The notes: generated by a model from the letters alone, not told the origin. Numbered from the stretch's first letter, positions 17,584 to 27,625 are shown. The stretch: DNA of 60,992 nucleotides from Gammaproteobacteria bacterium (GCA_030066085.1 JASJCI010000041.1:1-60992); one strand, 5' to 3'. Made by a program: numbers and translations.

Positions 17584-18841
17584 ACAGGGCGCGCAAGTCA
17601 CTTCACCGGGTTTCACCTATCGCCTGTTGTCGACTGTTCTGTTCCCGTTCTGGCTGCTGCACGCCTGGCAGCACGGACGCAGGCATGCCGAGCACGACTA
17701 TCTCGGTCTGCGGCTCTTTCCCGGCCGTTCCGGTGCCACCGGCGGGCGCATCTGGGTGCACGCGTCGTCGGTTGGCGAGGTGCGCGCGATCGCGCCACTG
17801 GTACGACGTCTGCTCGAGCGCGGCGAATCGATCCTGTTCACCAGTTTCACCGCCACCGGGCTGCAGACCATTCGCCGCGACTTCGGCGATACGCTGGCGA
17901 GCGCGGTGATCCCGATCGATTTCGGCCCGGTCTGTCGCCAATTCCTGCTCTATCATCGACCGCGGCTGGGGCTGGTGATGGAAACCGAACTCTGGCCGGC
18001 GTTGCTGCACCAGGCAGCCCGCCGGCGGATCCCGCTGCTGCAGGTCAACGCGAGGCTGTCGTCGAAAACGCTCGATACCGGTCCCTTTACGCGCGACCTG
18101 CTAACCCGCGTGCTCGGCTATTTCGACCGGTTTCTCGCCCGCAGCGAGCGCGATCGCGAACGCCTGCTGCGCCTGGGAGCGCGTGCCGAGGACGTATGCG
18201 TGCTTGGCAACATCAAGTCGCTGCGCGACGAAAGTCCGCCACCAGCGAGGCTGGTCGAACGCGATTACCTGTTGCTGGCTTCGAGCCACGCCGGCGAGGA
18301 ACGAAAGTTCCTGCGCTGGCGGGAAAATCGTGCCAGCGACGCCCTGATCGTCATCGCACCGCGCCATCCGCAACGCGGCGACGAGATCGAGCGGGATATC
18401 GCCGCCGCCAGGCTGAGCTGCGCGCGCCGCAGCCATGACGAGCCTGTTACAGAGCAAACCGACGTCTACCTTGCCGACACGCTCGGTGAACTCCGTGCGC
18501 TTATGGCCCACGCGCGGGTGGTCGTCATGGGTGGCTCCTTCGACGATACCGGCGGTCACAACCTGATCGAGCCGGCCAATCTCGGTTGCGCAATCGTGAC
18601 CGGACCTTCCGACGCCGGCATTCGCGACGATATCAAGATGCTCGGTGAAGGCGTGATCCAGGTCGGCGACATGCACCAGTGCTGGAAAACCGTCGACGAT
18701 CTGTGGCGCGACCCCGCCCGCGCGACCCGGCTCGGCCAGCGCGCCCGCGAGCGCCTGGCGCAACAGCCCGACCCGGTTCAGGCTTACCTCGACGCCCTCG
18801 AACCCTGGCTTACCCCGCCCGCCAGCAGGTCCTCGCAATAA
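17576..18841 (+). CDS. waaA: 3-deoxy-D-manno-octulosonic acid transferase WaaA (KdtA)
   Basis: 421 residues from the ATG at 17576, which overlaps the acyltransferase gene by 8 bp; a longer in-frame extension upstream would lie wholly inside that gene. GT-B glycosyltransferase with the KdtA signatures WVHASSVGEVRA, METELWPALLHQA, NARLSSKTL, APRHPQRGDEIE and GGSFDDTGGHNLIEPA. It moves Kdo from CMP-Kdo to lipid IVA at the cytoplasmic face of the inner membrane. A convergent Kdo kinase gene ends 22 bp away. In organisms with that kinase WaaA is often monofunctional (family knowledge), so one phosphorylated Kdo is likely here. Confidence 0.95.
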   Translation: MAEQGAQVTSPGFTYRLLSTVLFPFWLLHAWQHGRRHAEHDYLGLRLFPGRSGATGGRIWVHASSVGEVRAIAPLVRRLLERGESILFTSFTATGLQTIRRDFGDTLASAVIPIDFGPVCRQFLLYHRPRLGLVMETELWPALLHQAARRRIPLLQVNARLSSKTLDTGPFTRDLLTRVLGYFDRFLARSERDRERLLRLGARAEDVCVLGNIKSLRDESPPPARLVERDYLLLASSHAGEERKFLRWRENRASDALIVIAPRHPQRGDEIERDIAAARLSCARRSHDEPVTEQTDVYLADTLGELRALMAHARVVVMGGSFDDTGGHNLIEPANLGCAIVTGPSDAGIRDDIKMLGEGVIQVGDMHQCWKTVDDLWRDPARATRLGQRARERLAQQPDPVQAYLDALEPWLTPPASRSSQ

Positions 18842-18863
18842 TCCGGCGCAGCGCCGCCGGGAC

Positions 18864-19562
18864 TCAGGATTCGTAGCTGTCCATGAATGCCTGCCAGTCG
18901 TCCTCGTTGAAATTCAGGGCTGCCTTGCTGTCGCGCTTATGGATCGAGCGCTGGAAGCGGTACAGCGTCAGCCACTGCCAGTCGTCGAGCCGGTTCATGA
19001 TGCGCGCACGGTCGAAGTCGATTACGTAAAACCGGTTCTGCGAATCGATCAGCAGGTTGTCCGAAGTCAGGTCGGCATGGCGGATACCCTCCGCCTGCAT
19101 GCGCTTGACCAGCCGACCGAGATCACTCCAGCTGCCGCGGTGCAGGCGCTCGCGGCGCAGCCTTGCGGTCAGGGTCTCGGTATCGTCGACAAACGCCGTG
19201 ATCAACGCCGCGCGATACCACAGACCGCTGCGGCAGGCGCAGGCGCCGATGGGTTCGGGCACGGGCAGACCGGCACGACGAGCGCGTTCGAGAATCTGCC
19301 ACTCCCGCCAGGGGCGACTGAGTCCGCGACCGAGCCACAGGTACTGGTCGCTGAGCAGCCTGCCGACGGCACCGCCGCGATAATAGCGGCGCAGGATCGC
19401 GCCGCGCCCGTCGAGATCGATACGCAGGCTGCCGCCGCGGCCGCTGGCAATGACCTCCGTGCCTGGCCGGTTACGCCAGTAGTCGAGGCTGAAATGCCGC
19501 GCCTCGAGGCGAGGCTCGTGCGCCGGATCCTGCAGGATGTGGCAGCGCACCGCGCTAGGCAC
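18864..19562 (-). CDS. kdkA: 3-deoxy-D-manno-octulosonic acid kinase (KdkA)
   Basis: 232 residues, a small kinase of the KdkA/RfaP fold. The catalytic loop GIRHADLTSDNLLID and the FYVIDFDRARI metal-binding segment are intact; GRGAILRRYYRGGAVGRLLSDQYLWLG marks the nucleotide-binding N-lobe. It phosphorylates Kdo on lipid A at position 4. Translation starts at a GTG that overlaps the mtaB stop by 8 bp (GTGCCTAG). It converges on waaA, the enzyme that makes its substrate. Confidence 0.9.
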   Translation of the reverse strand: MPSAVRCHILQDPAHEPRLEARHFSLDYWRNRPGTEVIASGRGGSLRIDLDGRGAILRRYYRGGAVGRLLSDQYLWLGRGLSRPWREWQILERARRAGLPVPEPIGACACRSGLWYRAALITAFVDDTETLTARLRRERLHRGSWSDLGRLVKRMQAEGIRHADLTSDNLLIDSQNRFYVIDFDRARIMNRLDDWQWLTLYRFQRSIHKRDSKAALNFNEDDWQAFMDSYES

Positions 19563-20886
19563 TGCGGGAAAAGTCGATCCGCGGCGTTACAGCGGCAACC
19601 GCCGCCGGCGGCCGATGCCACAGCGTAGCGCCGTCATCGTCCACGGCGTCGATCGACACCGTGTCGATCCGCGCCGCCTCGATCGAGTCGCCCGCACAGC
19701 GGATCTTGTGATAATGCGGCGTGTAACCGATCCAGTCGCCAATAGCGTCACCGAGCCGGCGTTCCCACAAAACCGGCGCGCTGGTGCCGAGATGGCGTTC
19801 GAGTTCGGCGCGCTTGAGTTCCCGGGCCAGCGCCAGCATCTCCTGGCTGCGGGCCTTCTTGGTTGCCGCGTCGACCGGATCGGGCAGACGCGCGGCCTTG
19901 GTGCCGGAACGCGCCGAGAACGGAAACACGTGCATGTCGCCGAAACCGGTGCGGCGCACGAAATCGACGGTCTGGCGCCACTCCTGTTCGGTTTCGCCGG
20001 GAAAACCGACGATCAGGTCGGTGGTCACGTTGAACAGGGCTATCTCGTTGCGCGCGCGTTCGACCAGGCCGGCAAATTCAGCCGTCTTGCAGCGACGGGC
20101 CATGCGGCGCAGCACCGAGTCGCAACCGCTCTGGATCGGCAGGTGCATGTGCGGCATCAGCCGCGGATCGTGAAACAGGCGGAAAAATCCGTCCGGCAGG
20201 TCCCAGGGTTCGACCGAGGCCAGCCGAATGCGCGCTACCGCGGTGCGTTCCAGGATCCGGTCGAGCAGGCGATACAGGCTCGATCCCGTATCGCTGCCGT
20301 AACCGCCCACGTGCACGCCGGTCAGCGCAACCTCGTCGATACCCTGGCGATGCAGTCGGTTGATTTCGGCGATGACGTCATCTTCGCTGCGGCTGCGCTC
20401 CTCGCCACGGGCAAGGGTAACGATGCAATAGGTGCAGCGATACCGGCAGCCGTCCTGGATCTTGATGAATGCCCGGTGGCGGCCACGCTGCAGCAGGGCG
20501 TTGGGGGCATCGCCGATTTCGACCGGAGGTAATGCCGCTTTGCCGGAGTCGAACAATCCGAGCGCACGCTCGACCAGGGCTTCCTTGTCGCGGTTGTCTA
20601 TCACCAGGTCGACACCCCGGGTGCCGCCAACCGCATCGGCGTGCAGGCTTGCATGGCAACCCGTGACCACCAGGCGCGCGGCGGGATTGCGGCGCTGCAG
20701 GCGGTTGATTTGCTGGCGCGACTTGCGCTCGGCCTGCGCTGTGACCGCGCAGGAATTGAACACCACGAGGTCCGCCTCCGCGGCATCCGTGGTTATTTCA
20801 TGCCCACGCAACATGAACTGGCTGGCCCAGGATTCGAGCTCGGCCTCGTTCAGGCGACAACCGAGGGCCTGGAAATTGACGTACAC
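19555..20886 (-). CDS. mtaB: tRNA (t6A37) methylthiotransferase MtaB-like radical SAM protein
   Basis: 443 residues from a GTG. The N-terminal UPF0004 domain has three cluster cysteines (ALGCRLNEAE, FNSCAVTAQA, VVTGCHASLH). The radical SAM domain has GCRYRCTYCIV (CxxxCxxC) near residue 147, with LTGVHVGGYG, HLPIQSGCDSVLRRMARR and TTDLIVGFPGETEQEW downstream. A TRAM-like C-terminus is present but degenerate. MtaB converts t6A to ms2t6A at tRNA position 37. The alternatives MiaB and RimO are less likely from the CRLNEAE and SGCDSVLRRMARR patterns. It overlaps kdkA by 8 bp. Confidence 0.88.
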   Translation of the reverse strand: MYVNFQALGCRLNEAELESWASQFMLRGHEITTDAAEADLVVFNSCAVTAQAERKSRQQINRLQRRNPAARLVVTGCHASLHADAVGGTRGVDLVIDNRDKEALVERALGLFDSGKAALPPVEIGDAPNALLQRGRHRAFIKIQDGCRYRCTYCIVTLARGEERSRSEDDVIAEINRLHRQGIDEVALTGVHVGGYGSDTGSSLYRLLDRILERTAVARIRLASVEPWDLPDGFFRLFHDPRLMPHMHLPIQSGCDSVLRRMARRCKTAEFAGLVERARNEIALFNVTTDLIVGFPGETEQEWRQTVDFVRRTGFGDMHVFPFSARSGTKAARLPDPVDAATKKARSQEMLALARELKRAELERHLGTSAPVLWERRLGDAIGDWIGYTPHYHKIRCAGDSIEAARIDTVSIDAVDDDGATLWHRPPAAVAAVTPRIDFSRSA

Positions 20887-20988
20887 GCCGCTGTCCCGTG
20901 ATCAAAAACCGCGGAATTCTAACAGGATTTCAGTGTTTAGGCGGAAAATACTCGCGCTTGGCCACGAGACCCGCGCCGGTTCGATCAG

Positions 20989-21300
20989 TCAGCGCGCCAC
21001 GATTCTCGCGCTGTCACTGTTGCCCCGGTTATCAAGCCACGACAGCTGAATACGGTCGCCCTTGCGCCCCGGCACCTCGAAAGCCAGGTACGGATTGCGC
21101 GACACCGATTTGCCCCAGAAGGCTTCCAGCACGACACGCCCGTTGCGGCTGACGATCAGTTCACGAATGAAATGCGGCGGAATTTTTTTGCCGGTCTTCC
21201 TGATCTTGCGCCGACCGTTCTCCATCGGGTGGACGATCACCGCCCGGATCCGTATCTGGTCGTCGATCGCCCAGGCGCGCAGCTGAATCGTTTTTGCCAT
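20989..21300 (-). CDS. soxZ: Thiosulfate oxidation carrier SoxZ
   Basis: 103 residues, the normal SoxZ length. RIRAVIVHPMENGRRK near the start and PPHFIRELIVSRNGR in the middle are typical SoxZ sequence. SoxZ pairs with SoxY to carry sulfur intermediates in the periplasm on a swinging arm. It follows soxY by 2 bp. No soxA, soxX, soxB or soxCD is in the window, so either the rest of the pathway is elsewhere or this pair serves another sulfur route. Confidence 0.92.
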   Translation of the reverse strand: MAKTIQLRAWAIDDQIRIRAVIVHPMENGRRKIRKTGKKIPPHFIRELIVSRNGRVVLEAFWGKSVSRNPYLAFEVPGRKGDRIQLSWLDNRGNSDSARIVAR

Positions 21301-21302
21301 GC

Positions 21303-21740
21303 TCAGGCCCTGCAGAAATTAGCCACGCGTAACTGGCGACTGGCAGCGTGCAGCTGCCCGTCGGCCTTGACCACGACCAGCAGTTCGCCCGTTTCGTCGA
21401 GACGCAGCCGGGTGGTTACCGCATGCTGACCACCGTACAGGCGATAATGCGCGGCGAGGGGCGATTCGTTGCCGCTGGCGACGATGGTGATGGATTCCGT
21501 GCCCGCGTAACCCGAGCGCACACGCACGGTCACCAGGTCAGGGTCGCTGGCAATGGGCGGCGCATCGATCTCGATTGCGTCACCCGGCGCGATGTCGGCA
21601 GTGCCGAGCACTTCGCGCAGCGCATCGGCGGGTTGTTTTGCCAGGAATGCATCCACCGGGTAAGCGCCGATGACGGTGCGGGGCACGAGCATGGCCCCGG
21701 CCGTGGCCACGCCGGCCTTCAACAGGTTTCTGCGCAACAT
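21303..21740 (-). CDS. soxY: SoxY-like carrier with atypical C-terminus
   Basis: 145 residues from the ATG at 21740, which has AGGA 9 nt upstream; the longer TTG start has no such support. A Tat-like signal opens the protein (RRNLLKAGVATAGAMLVP). ADIAPGDAIEIDAPPIASD and VTVRVRS match the SoxY domain. Canonical SoxY ends in GGCGG, with the cysteine carrying the sulfur cargo. Here the tail is RVANFCRA: one cysteine (Cys143) two residues from the end but no glycine arm. Cargo carriage on Cys143 is possible but untested. It precedes soxZ by 2 bp. Confidence 0.82.
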   Translation of the reverse strand: MLRRNLLKAGVATAGAMLVPRTVIGAYPVDAFLAKQPADALREVLGTADIAPGDAIEIDAPPIASDPDLVTVRVRSGYAGTESITIVASGNESPLAAHYRLYGGQHAVTTRLRLDETGELLVVVKADGQLHAASRQLRVANFCRA

Positions 21741-21834
21741 CGCGGAAGTTCCTCGCAACAGCTTTCGACTGTTCCGCTATCGGCAGCCGGCCCGCAAACT
21801 TGAAAACCGGTGGCCGCTGCTCGCGCTGCGCGGG

Positions 21835-23250
21835 CTAATCGTCGCTGACTTGCTCCAGCCGCTGCAGCAACTGCAGGCGCTTCTCACGCGCCTTCGACTC
21901 GGTCGCGATGTCCGCATCACCGGATTTGAGGATCTGATCGTAAAGTCGAATCGCCTGCTGCGGATTGCCGTTGAGGCGGTGGAACTCGGCCTCGGCCATG
22001 CTTTTCAAGGCCGGCTTCTGCAGCGACTCGTAGAGATCCGATAACTCGAAGTAGATCTCGGGGCGCTGGGGAAAGCGGTTTTCCAGCTCACGCGCGAGCG
22101 ACAGCGCCGACTGGTAGCGGCCCTTCAGCTTGAGCAGTCGCAACAGCCGGATGGAAAGTACGTAATCACCCGGAAAGATATCCAGCAGCCGGCGGTAGAC
22201 CAGCTCCGCCTCGTCGATCTGATTCAGGTGCTCGAGATTTTCGGCATAAGCGATGCTGTACCAGATGTTTTCGCTGTCGCTGCGGTACAAACGATCGAGC
22301 AAGGCTTCCGCATGCTGGTACTCGGCGCGACGGATTGCCGCCAGCGCGCGCAGGTATTCGCTGCCCTCGTCGGCGAGATGGTCGTTGCTGGCATAGTAGA
22401 GAAAATCGCGAAACAGGTTGTAGTCGTCGAGCTGGTCCTGTCTCGGATCGTCCTCGCGCACGCGCCCCGCGGCTTCGGCCACCCGGTTGCTGCCGACCGG
22501 GTGCGTCCGCAGGTATTCGATACTGCCGAGTTCGCTGGGGCCCGAGAGGCTGGTCATGATGCGAAAAAACTCGGGCACCCCGCGGGTATCGAAGCCAGCC
22601 TTGCGCATCAGGTCGACAGCGAAACGGTCGGCCTCGTACTCGTTATCGCGGGTATAGTTGACCATCGCCTGTTCGCTGCTGGCAATACCGCCGTACAGCG
22701 CCGCGGCGCCGACGTCGGAGTCGACGGCAGCGCCGAGAAACATGCCGACCAGCATGCCGACGAGGGCCCTGTTGCTCAGCGAGCGGCCTCGCTCCATCAT
22801 GTCGATGCCGTGGCGCAGGTGCACGTGCGCAATTTCGTGCGCAATGACCGAGGCCAGCTGGTGCTGGGTACGTGCCTTCAGGATAAGACCGCGGTTGATG
22901 CCGATAAACCCGCCCGGCAGCGCGAAGGCGTTGACCGAGCCGTCGCGTACGATAAAAAAGCGGTACTCGCGCACGCGGTTGTCGACTCCGGCCAACAGGC
23001 GATAGCCGACATCGTTGATGTAACGGTCGAGCAGCGGCTGGGTTTCGACGAGGCCCAGGCTTAGCAGCCGGTTATAGACCCCGCCGCCGAGACGGGTCTC
23101 GCGCTCGATGCTCATACGCGAGGTATCGCCCAGATGCGGCAGCCCCGAAATAGCCCCCACGTCGGTCGCCGCGAGGCAGGTCAGCCATGCGGCAACCAGC
23201 ACCCGGACCCATCGTGGCCTCGTGGTCGGCTTGCGGATCTGTCTGGACAT
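21835..23250 (-). CDS. bepA: BepA-like periplasmic M48 metalloprotease with TPR repeats
   Basis: 471 residues from the ATG at 23250, which gives a clean signal peptide (VRVLVAAWLTCLAATDVGA); in-frame sequence further upstream runs into the divergent rhodanese gene. The M48 zinc motif is VIAHEIAHVHLRHG, with a conserved YEADRFAVDLMRKAGFD block that supplies the third ligand. The C-terminal half (from about residue 290) is TPR-like helices, as in BepA/YfgC. BepA assists or degrades outer membrane proteins such as LptD during assembly. It shares a divergent promoter region with the rhodanese gene at 23341. Confidence 0.9.
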   Translation of the reverse strand: MSRQIRKPTTRPRWVRVLVAAWLTCLAATDVGAISGLPHLGDTSRMSIERETRLGGGVYNRLLSLGLVETQPLLDRYINDVGYRLLAGVDNRVREYRFFIVRDGSVNAFALPGGFIGINRGLILKARTQHQLASVIAHEIAHVHLRHGIDMMERGRSLSNRALVGMLVGMFLGAAVDSDVGAAALYGGIASSEQAMVNYTRDNEYEADRFAVDLMRKAGFDTRGVPEFFRIMTSLSGPSELGSIEYLRTHPVGSNRVAEAAGRVREDDPRQDQLDDYNLFRDFLYYASNDHLADEGSEYLRALAAIRRAEYQHAEALLDRLYRSDSENIWYSIAYAENLEHLNQIDEAELVYRRLLDIFPGDYVLSIRLLRLLKLKGRYQSALSLARELENRFPQRPEIYFELSDLYESLQKPALKSMAEAEFHRLNGNPQQAIRLYDQILKSGDADIATESKAREKRLQLLQRLEQVSDD

Positions 23251-23264
23251 GTGAATTGCTTTGA

Positions 23265-23292
23265 TTGGAAACTCGCGAAATCCTATTAGAAT
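23265..23292 (+). promoter_or_regulatory. Sigma-70-like promoter for the rhodanese-tusA genes
   Basis: TTGGAA at 23265-23270 and TAGAAT at 23287-23292 are separated by 16 bp, 48 bp before the ATG at 23341. Confidence 0.5.
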
Positions 23293-23340
23293 AGTATCGA
23301 CTGGACCATACATTAAACGTTCATCTTTTTCGATCACAGA

Positions 23341-23685
23341 ATGCCGCGAATCAAGGAAATCAGCGTCGCCGACCTGCATCGCATGTTGCGCAACCCCGAC
23401 CATTTCGAGCTGCTCGATATCCGCACGCCCGCGGAGATCGAGCGCGGAGTGCTGCCCAACGCCCTGACGCTGCCGATGCACCTGGTCCCGCTGCACCTGA
23501 ACTTTTTTTCCGAATCACCCCGCCAGGTGGTGATTTACTGCCGTACCGGCAGCCGCTCCGCCCAGGTCTGCCGGTTCCTCAACCAGCAGGGTCTCAACAA
23601 CGTCATCAGCCTGCGTGGCGGGGTGGTCAGGTGGGCCCAGGGCGGGCATGCGCTGGATCCACGTCCCAAGGGTTCGGTGAACTGA
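23341..23685 (+). CDS. Rhodanese-like sulfurtransferase
   Basis: 114 residues, one rhodanese domain with LLDIRTPAEIERGVLP and the active loop YCRTGSRSAQ (Cys at about 68). The six-residue loop CRTGSR fits thiosulfate/sulfane-sulfur-handling rhodaneses. It is followed by tusA 108 bp downstream and is divergent from bepA. With soxYZ and tusA nearby it probably belongs to a cytoplasmic sulfur-relay set (inference). Confidence 0.88.
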   Translation: MPRIKEISVADLHRMLRNPDHFELLDIRTPAEIERGVLPNALTLPMHLVPLHLNFFSESPRQVVIYCRTGSRSAQVCRFLNQQGLNNVISLRGGVVRWAQGGHALDPRPKGSVN

Positions 23686-23793
23686 ATCCCGCGTTCTTGC
23701 CTTTTGCGGGGGGCTGGCATATAACTGCGGCCGTGTCGCGTCGCGACCCGTTTGCCCGGGACCAATCCCGGGCGCAGCCGAGGAAACGCCGAG

Positions 23794-24024
23794 ATGGCCG
23801 AATTCGATCGTGAGATAGACGCTTCCGGACTGAACTGCCCGCTGCCGATCCTGCGCGCACGCAAGGCCCTGATGGACATGGAACGCGGCCAGGTCCTGCG
23901 CATCCTTTCCACCGACCCGGGATCGGTCAAGGACTTCGAAGCCTTTTCCAAGCAGACCAATAACGCGCTGCTGTCATCCGGCGAGGAAGGCGGCAAGTTC
24001 GTCTTCGTGATGAAAAAATCCTGA
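23794..24024 (+). CDS. tusA: TusA-family sulfur carrier protein
   Basis: 76 residues from the ATG at 23794, with GAGGAAA upstream as ribosome binding site. The family signature is LNCPLPILRARKAL, with Cys15 of the CPxP motif as the persulfide carrier. DFEAFSKQT and the FVFVMKKS end are also typical. TusA proteins relay sulfur for tRNA thiolation, or feed sulfur-oxidation routes when encoded beside rhodaneses (family knowledge), which the neighbours favour here. Confidence 0.93.
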   Translation: MAEFDREIDASGLNCPLPILRARKALMDMERGQVLRILSTDPGSVKDFEAFSKQTNNALLSSGEEGGKFVFVMKKS

Positions 24025-24244
24025 GATCCGCGCGGCCGTCGCTACGCTAACGCGGGCTGCCGTGCGCGCAGCGCGACTCGATTGACGACAATCACCGCCA
24101 GATCCCGTGATATCGCGATCTTTTTCGCCGTTTCTCCGCCAATTAGGCTCCCACGGTAGTGCATTTGCCAAATATCCATAATAAACTTTAAGGTTTGGCA
24201 CGGCCAAGACCGTTTTTGTTGTACACAGGAATACAGAGGTTAGC

Positions 24245-25996
24245 GTGGAATTATCGGGTTCGGAAATCATCATCCAGTTCTTGAAGGACGAGGGTGTCGA
24301 GTACATTTTTGGCTACCCGGGCGGCGCGGTGCTTCACATTTACGACGCACTGGAAAAACAGAACGATGTCATGCACATCCTGGTGCGCCACGAACAGGGT
24401 GCCACGCACGCGGCCGACGGTTTCGCGCGCGCCACCGGCAAGCCCGGTGTCTGTCTTGTCACCTCGGGACCCGGTGCCACCAACGCCGTCACCGGTATCG
24501 CCACCGCCTACATGGACTCGATTCCGCTGGTGGTGCTGACCGGCCAGGTGCCGAGCCACGCGATCGGTACCGACGCCTTCCAGGAGGTCGACGCGGTCGG
24601 CGTCACCCGCGCCTGCGTCAAGCACAACTTCCTGGTCAAGGATCTGAACAAGCTGGCGGAGACGCTCAAGAAAGCCTTTTACGTCGCTACCACCGGCCGT
24701 CCCGGCCCGGTCGTGGTCGACATCCCCAAGGACATCACCGCGCCGCATATCAAGATCCCGTACGAGTACCCGGCGACAGTGGACATGCGGTCTTACAACC
24801 CGACCTTTCGTGGCCATCCGCGCCAGATCAAGCGCGCGGTCGAACTGCTGCTCTCCGCCAAGCGGCCGATGGTGTACACCGGTGGCGGCGTCATCCTCGA
24901 CGGCGCTCACGAAGAGCTGCGCCAGCTGGTGCGCAAGCTGGGTTACCCGATGACGCAGACGCTGATGGGGCTCGGCGCCTACCCGGGCACCGATCCGCTG
25001 TTTATCGGCATGCTCGGCATGCACGGCACCTATGAAGCCAACATGGCGATGCACGAATGCGACGTACTGCTGTGTATCGGCGCGCGCTTCGACGACCGCA
25101 TCACCGGCGTCACCAGCAAGTTCTGTCCCTACGCGCAAATCATTCACGTCGACATCGATCCGTCCTCGATTTCCAAGACCGTGTCCGCCGATATCCCGAT
25201 CGTCGGCCCGGCCAAGCAGGTCATCGGCGAAATGCTCAAGGCGATCGACAAGACCGACAGCGAAATCGACAAGCCGGCGCTCGACAGCTGGTGGAAACGG
25301 ATCAAGTCCTGGCAGTCGCAGGACAGTTTCGCCTATGAAAAGAAAAAGGACCTGATCCAGCCGCAGGAAGCGGTCGAAGAGCTCTACCGCGTGACCAACG
25401 GCGAAGCTTTCATCACTTCGGACGTCGGCCAGCACCAGATGTACGCGGCCCAGTTCTACCACTTCGACGAACCGCGGCGCTGGATCAACTCCGGCGGCCT
25501 CGGCACCATGGGCTTCGGCCTGCCGGCGGCGATGGGCGTCAAGCTCGCCTTCCCCGAGCGCGACGTCGCCTGCATCACTGGCGAGGGCAGCATCCAGATG
25601 TGTATCCAGGAGCTGTCGACCTGCAAGCAGTACGACCTGCCGGTCAAGATCATCAACCTGAACAACCGCTATCTCGGCATGGTGCGCCAGTGGCAGGAGT
25701 TCTTCTACGAGAAGCGCTACTCGCACGTGTACATGGATTCGCTGCCCGACTTCGTCAAGCTGTCCGAGGCCTACGGCCACGTCGGCATTCGCGTCGACAA
25801 GCCCGGCGATCTGAACGACGCCATGGTGGAAGCCTTCAGGCTCAAGGACCGCACGGTCTTCCTCGACATCATCACCGACCAGGAGGCCAACGTCTACCCG
25901 ATGATCTCGAACGGCAAGGCGCACAACGAAATGGATATCTCGCCGCTGCAGCAGGCGCGCCAGGCCGAGCTGAAAAAGAAGGGAGAACTGGTCTAA
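24245..25996 (+). CDS. ilvI: Acetolactate synthase large subunit
   Basis: 583 residues from a GTG with AGAGG upstream. TPP-enzyme signatures: RHEQGATHAADGFARATG with the catalytic Glu, TSGPGATNAVTGIATAYMDS, and the cofactor motif GEGSIQMCIQELSTCKQY ending in NLNNRYLGMV. It condenses pyruvate to acetolactate, the first shared step of valine and leucine synthesis. The stop overlaps the ilvH start (TAATG). The 220-bp upstream region contains a TTGGC/GCCAA hairpin and an overlapping ACGG/CCGT stem before a short T-run, but no leader peptide rich in branched-chain residues was found. ilvI rather than ilvB is chosen from the ilvI-ilvH-ilvC order. Confidence 0.95.
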   Translation: MELSGSEIIIQFLKDEGVEYIFGYPGGAVLHIYDALEKQNDVMHILVRHEQGATHAADGFARATGKPGVCLVTSGPGATNAVTGIATAYMDSIPLVVLTGQVPSHAIGTDAFQEVDAVGVTRACVKHNFLVKDLNKLAETLKKAFYVATTGRPGPVVVDIPKDITAPHIKIPYEYPATVDMRSYNPTFRGHPRQIKRAVELLLSAKRPMVYTGGGVILDGAHEELRQLVRKLGYPMTQTLMGLGAYPGTDPLFIGMLGMHGTYEANMAMHECDVLLCIGARFDDRITGVTSKFCPYAQIIHVDIDPSSISKTVSADIPIVGPAKQVIGEMLKAIDKTDSEIDKPALDSWWKRIKSWQSQDSFAYEKKKDLIQPQEAVEELYRVTNGEAFITSDVGQHQMYAAQFYHFDEPRRWINSGGLGTMGFGLPAAMGVKLAFPERDVACITGEGSIQMCIQELSTCKQYDLPVKIINLNNRYLGMVRQWQEFFYEKRYSHVYMDSLPDFVKLSEAYGHVGIRVDKPGDLNDAMVEAFRLKDRTVFLDIITDQEANVYPMISNGKAHNEMDISPLQQARQAELKKKGELV

Positions 25997-26490
25997 TGCG
26001 CCATATCATCTCCCTGCTGGTCGAAAACGAGGCCGGCGCGCTGTCCCGTATTTCCGGGCTTTTCTCCGCCCGCGGTTACAACATCGAGTCGTTGACCGTG
26101 GCCGAGACCGAGGATCCCAGCCTGTCGCGCATGACGATTACCACCACCGGTTCGGATCGCATCATCGAGCAGATCACCAAGCAGCTGCACAAGCTCATCG
26201 ACGTGGTCAAGCTGCAGGACATCACCGAGGGTAATTACATCGAGCGCGAAATGATGTTCGTCAAGGTCAAGGCCGAGGGTGAACCGCAGCGCTCGGAGGT
26301 CAAGCGCCTGTCCGATATCTTCCGCGCGCGCATCATCGACGTGACCGATACCACCTTCTGCATCGAGCTGACCGGCTCCGGCGACAAGCTCGATGCCTAT
26401 ATCAAGGCCATGCACGAAAACAATATCGTCGAGGTGGTTCGCTCGGGATCCATGGGAATCCTGCGCGGCGAACGCGCCCTGACACTCTGA
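25996..26490 (+). CDS. ilvH: Acetolactate synthase small (regulatory) subunit
   Basis: 164 residues from the ATG at 25996. The N-terminal ACT domain is clear (ISLLVENEAGALSRISGLFSARGYNIESLTV), followed by the ALS_ss C-terminal domain ending SGSMGILRGERALTL. It binds valine and confers feedback inhibition on the large subunit. Coupled to ilvI by a TAATG overlap. Confidence 0.96.
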   Translation: MRHIISLLVENEAGALSRISGLFSARGYNIESLTVAETEDPSLSRMTITTTGSDRIIEQITKQLHKLIDVVKLQDITEGNYIEREMMFVKVKAEGEPQRSEVKRLSDIFRARIIDVTDTTFCIELTGSGDKLDAYIKAMHENNIVEVVRSGSMGILRGERALTL

Positions 26491-26512
26491 CCGGTTGAAT
26501 ACCGACCCGTAA

Positions 26513-27556
<1,044 letters not shown>

Positions 27557-27563
27557 TCCGGAC

Positions 27564-27625
27564 GGCGGGCGCCCCGCGCCCGCCCTGCTCTGCTGTCCAC
27601 CGGTGCAATACTGTTATTGCACCGG
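27564..27625 (+). terminator. Two tandem hairpins downstream of ilvC
   Basis: The first is a perfect 9-bp stem at 27564-27584 (GGCGGGCGC/GCGCCCGCC, loop CCC). The second is a perfect 11-bp stem at 27600-27625 (CCGGTGCAATA/TATTGCACCGG, 4-nt loop). Neither is followed by a T-run, so they may act as mRNA 3'-end stabilisers or factor-dependent stops rather than simple terminators. Confidence 0.5.

Noticed and set aside
24025-24244. Attenuator for the ilvIHC genes
   Set aside because: Two short alternative stems and a T-run are visible, but no leader peptide rich in Ile, Val or Leu was found.
24251-25924. 557-codon minus-strand frame opposite ilvI
   Set aside because: Antisense shadow of a certain acetolactate synthase gene; no recognisable domain.
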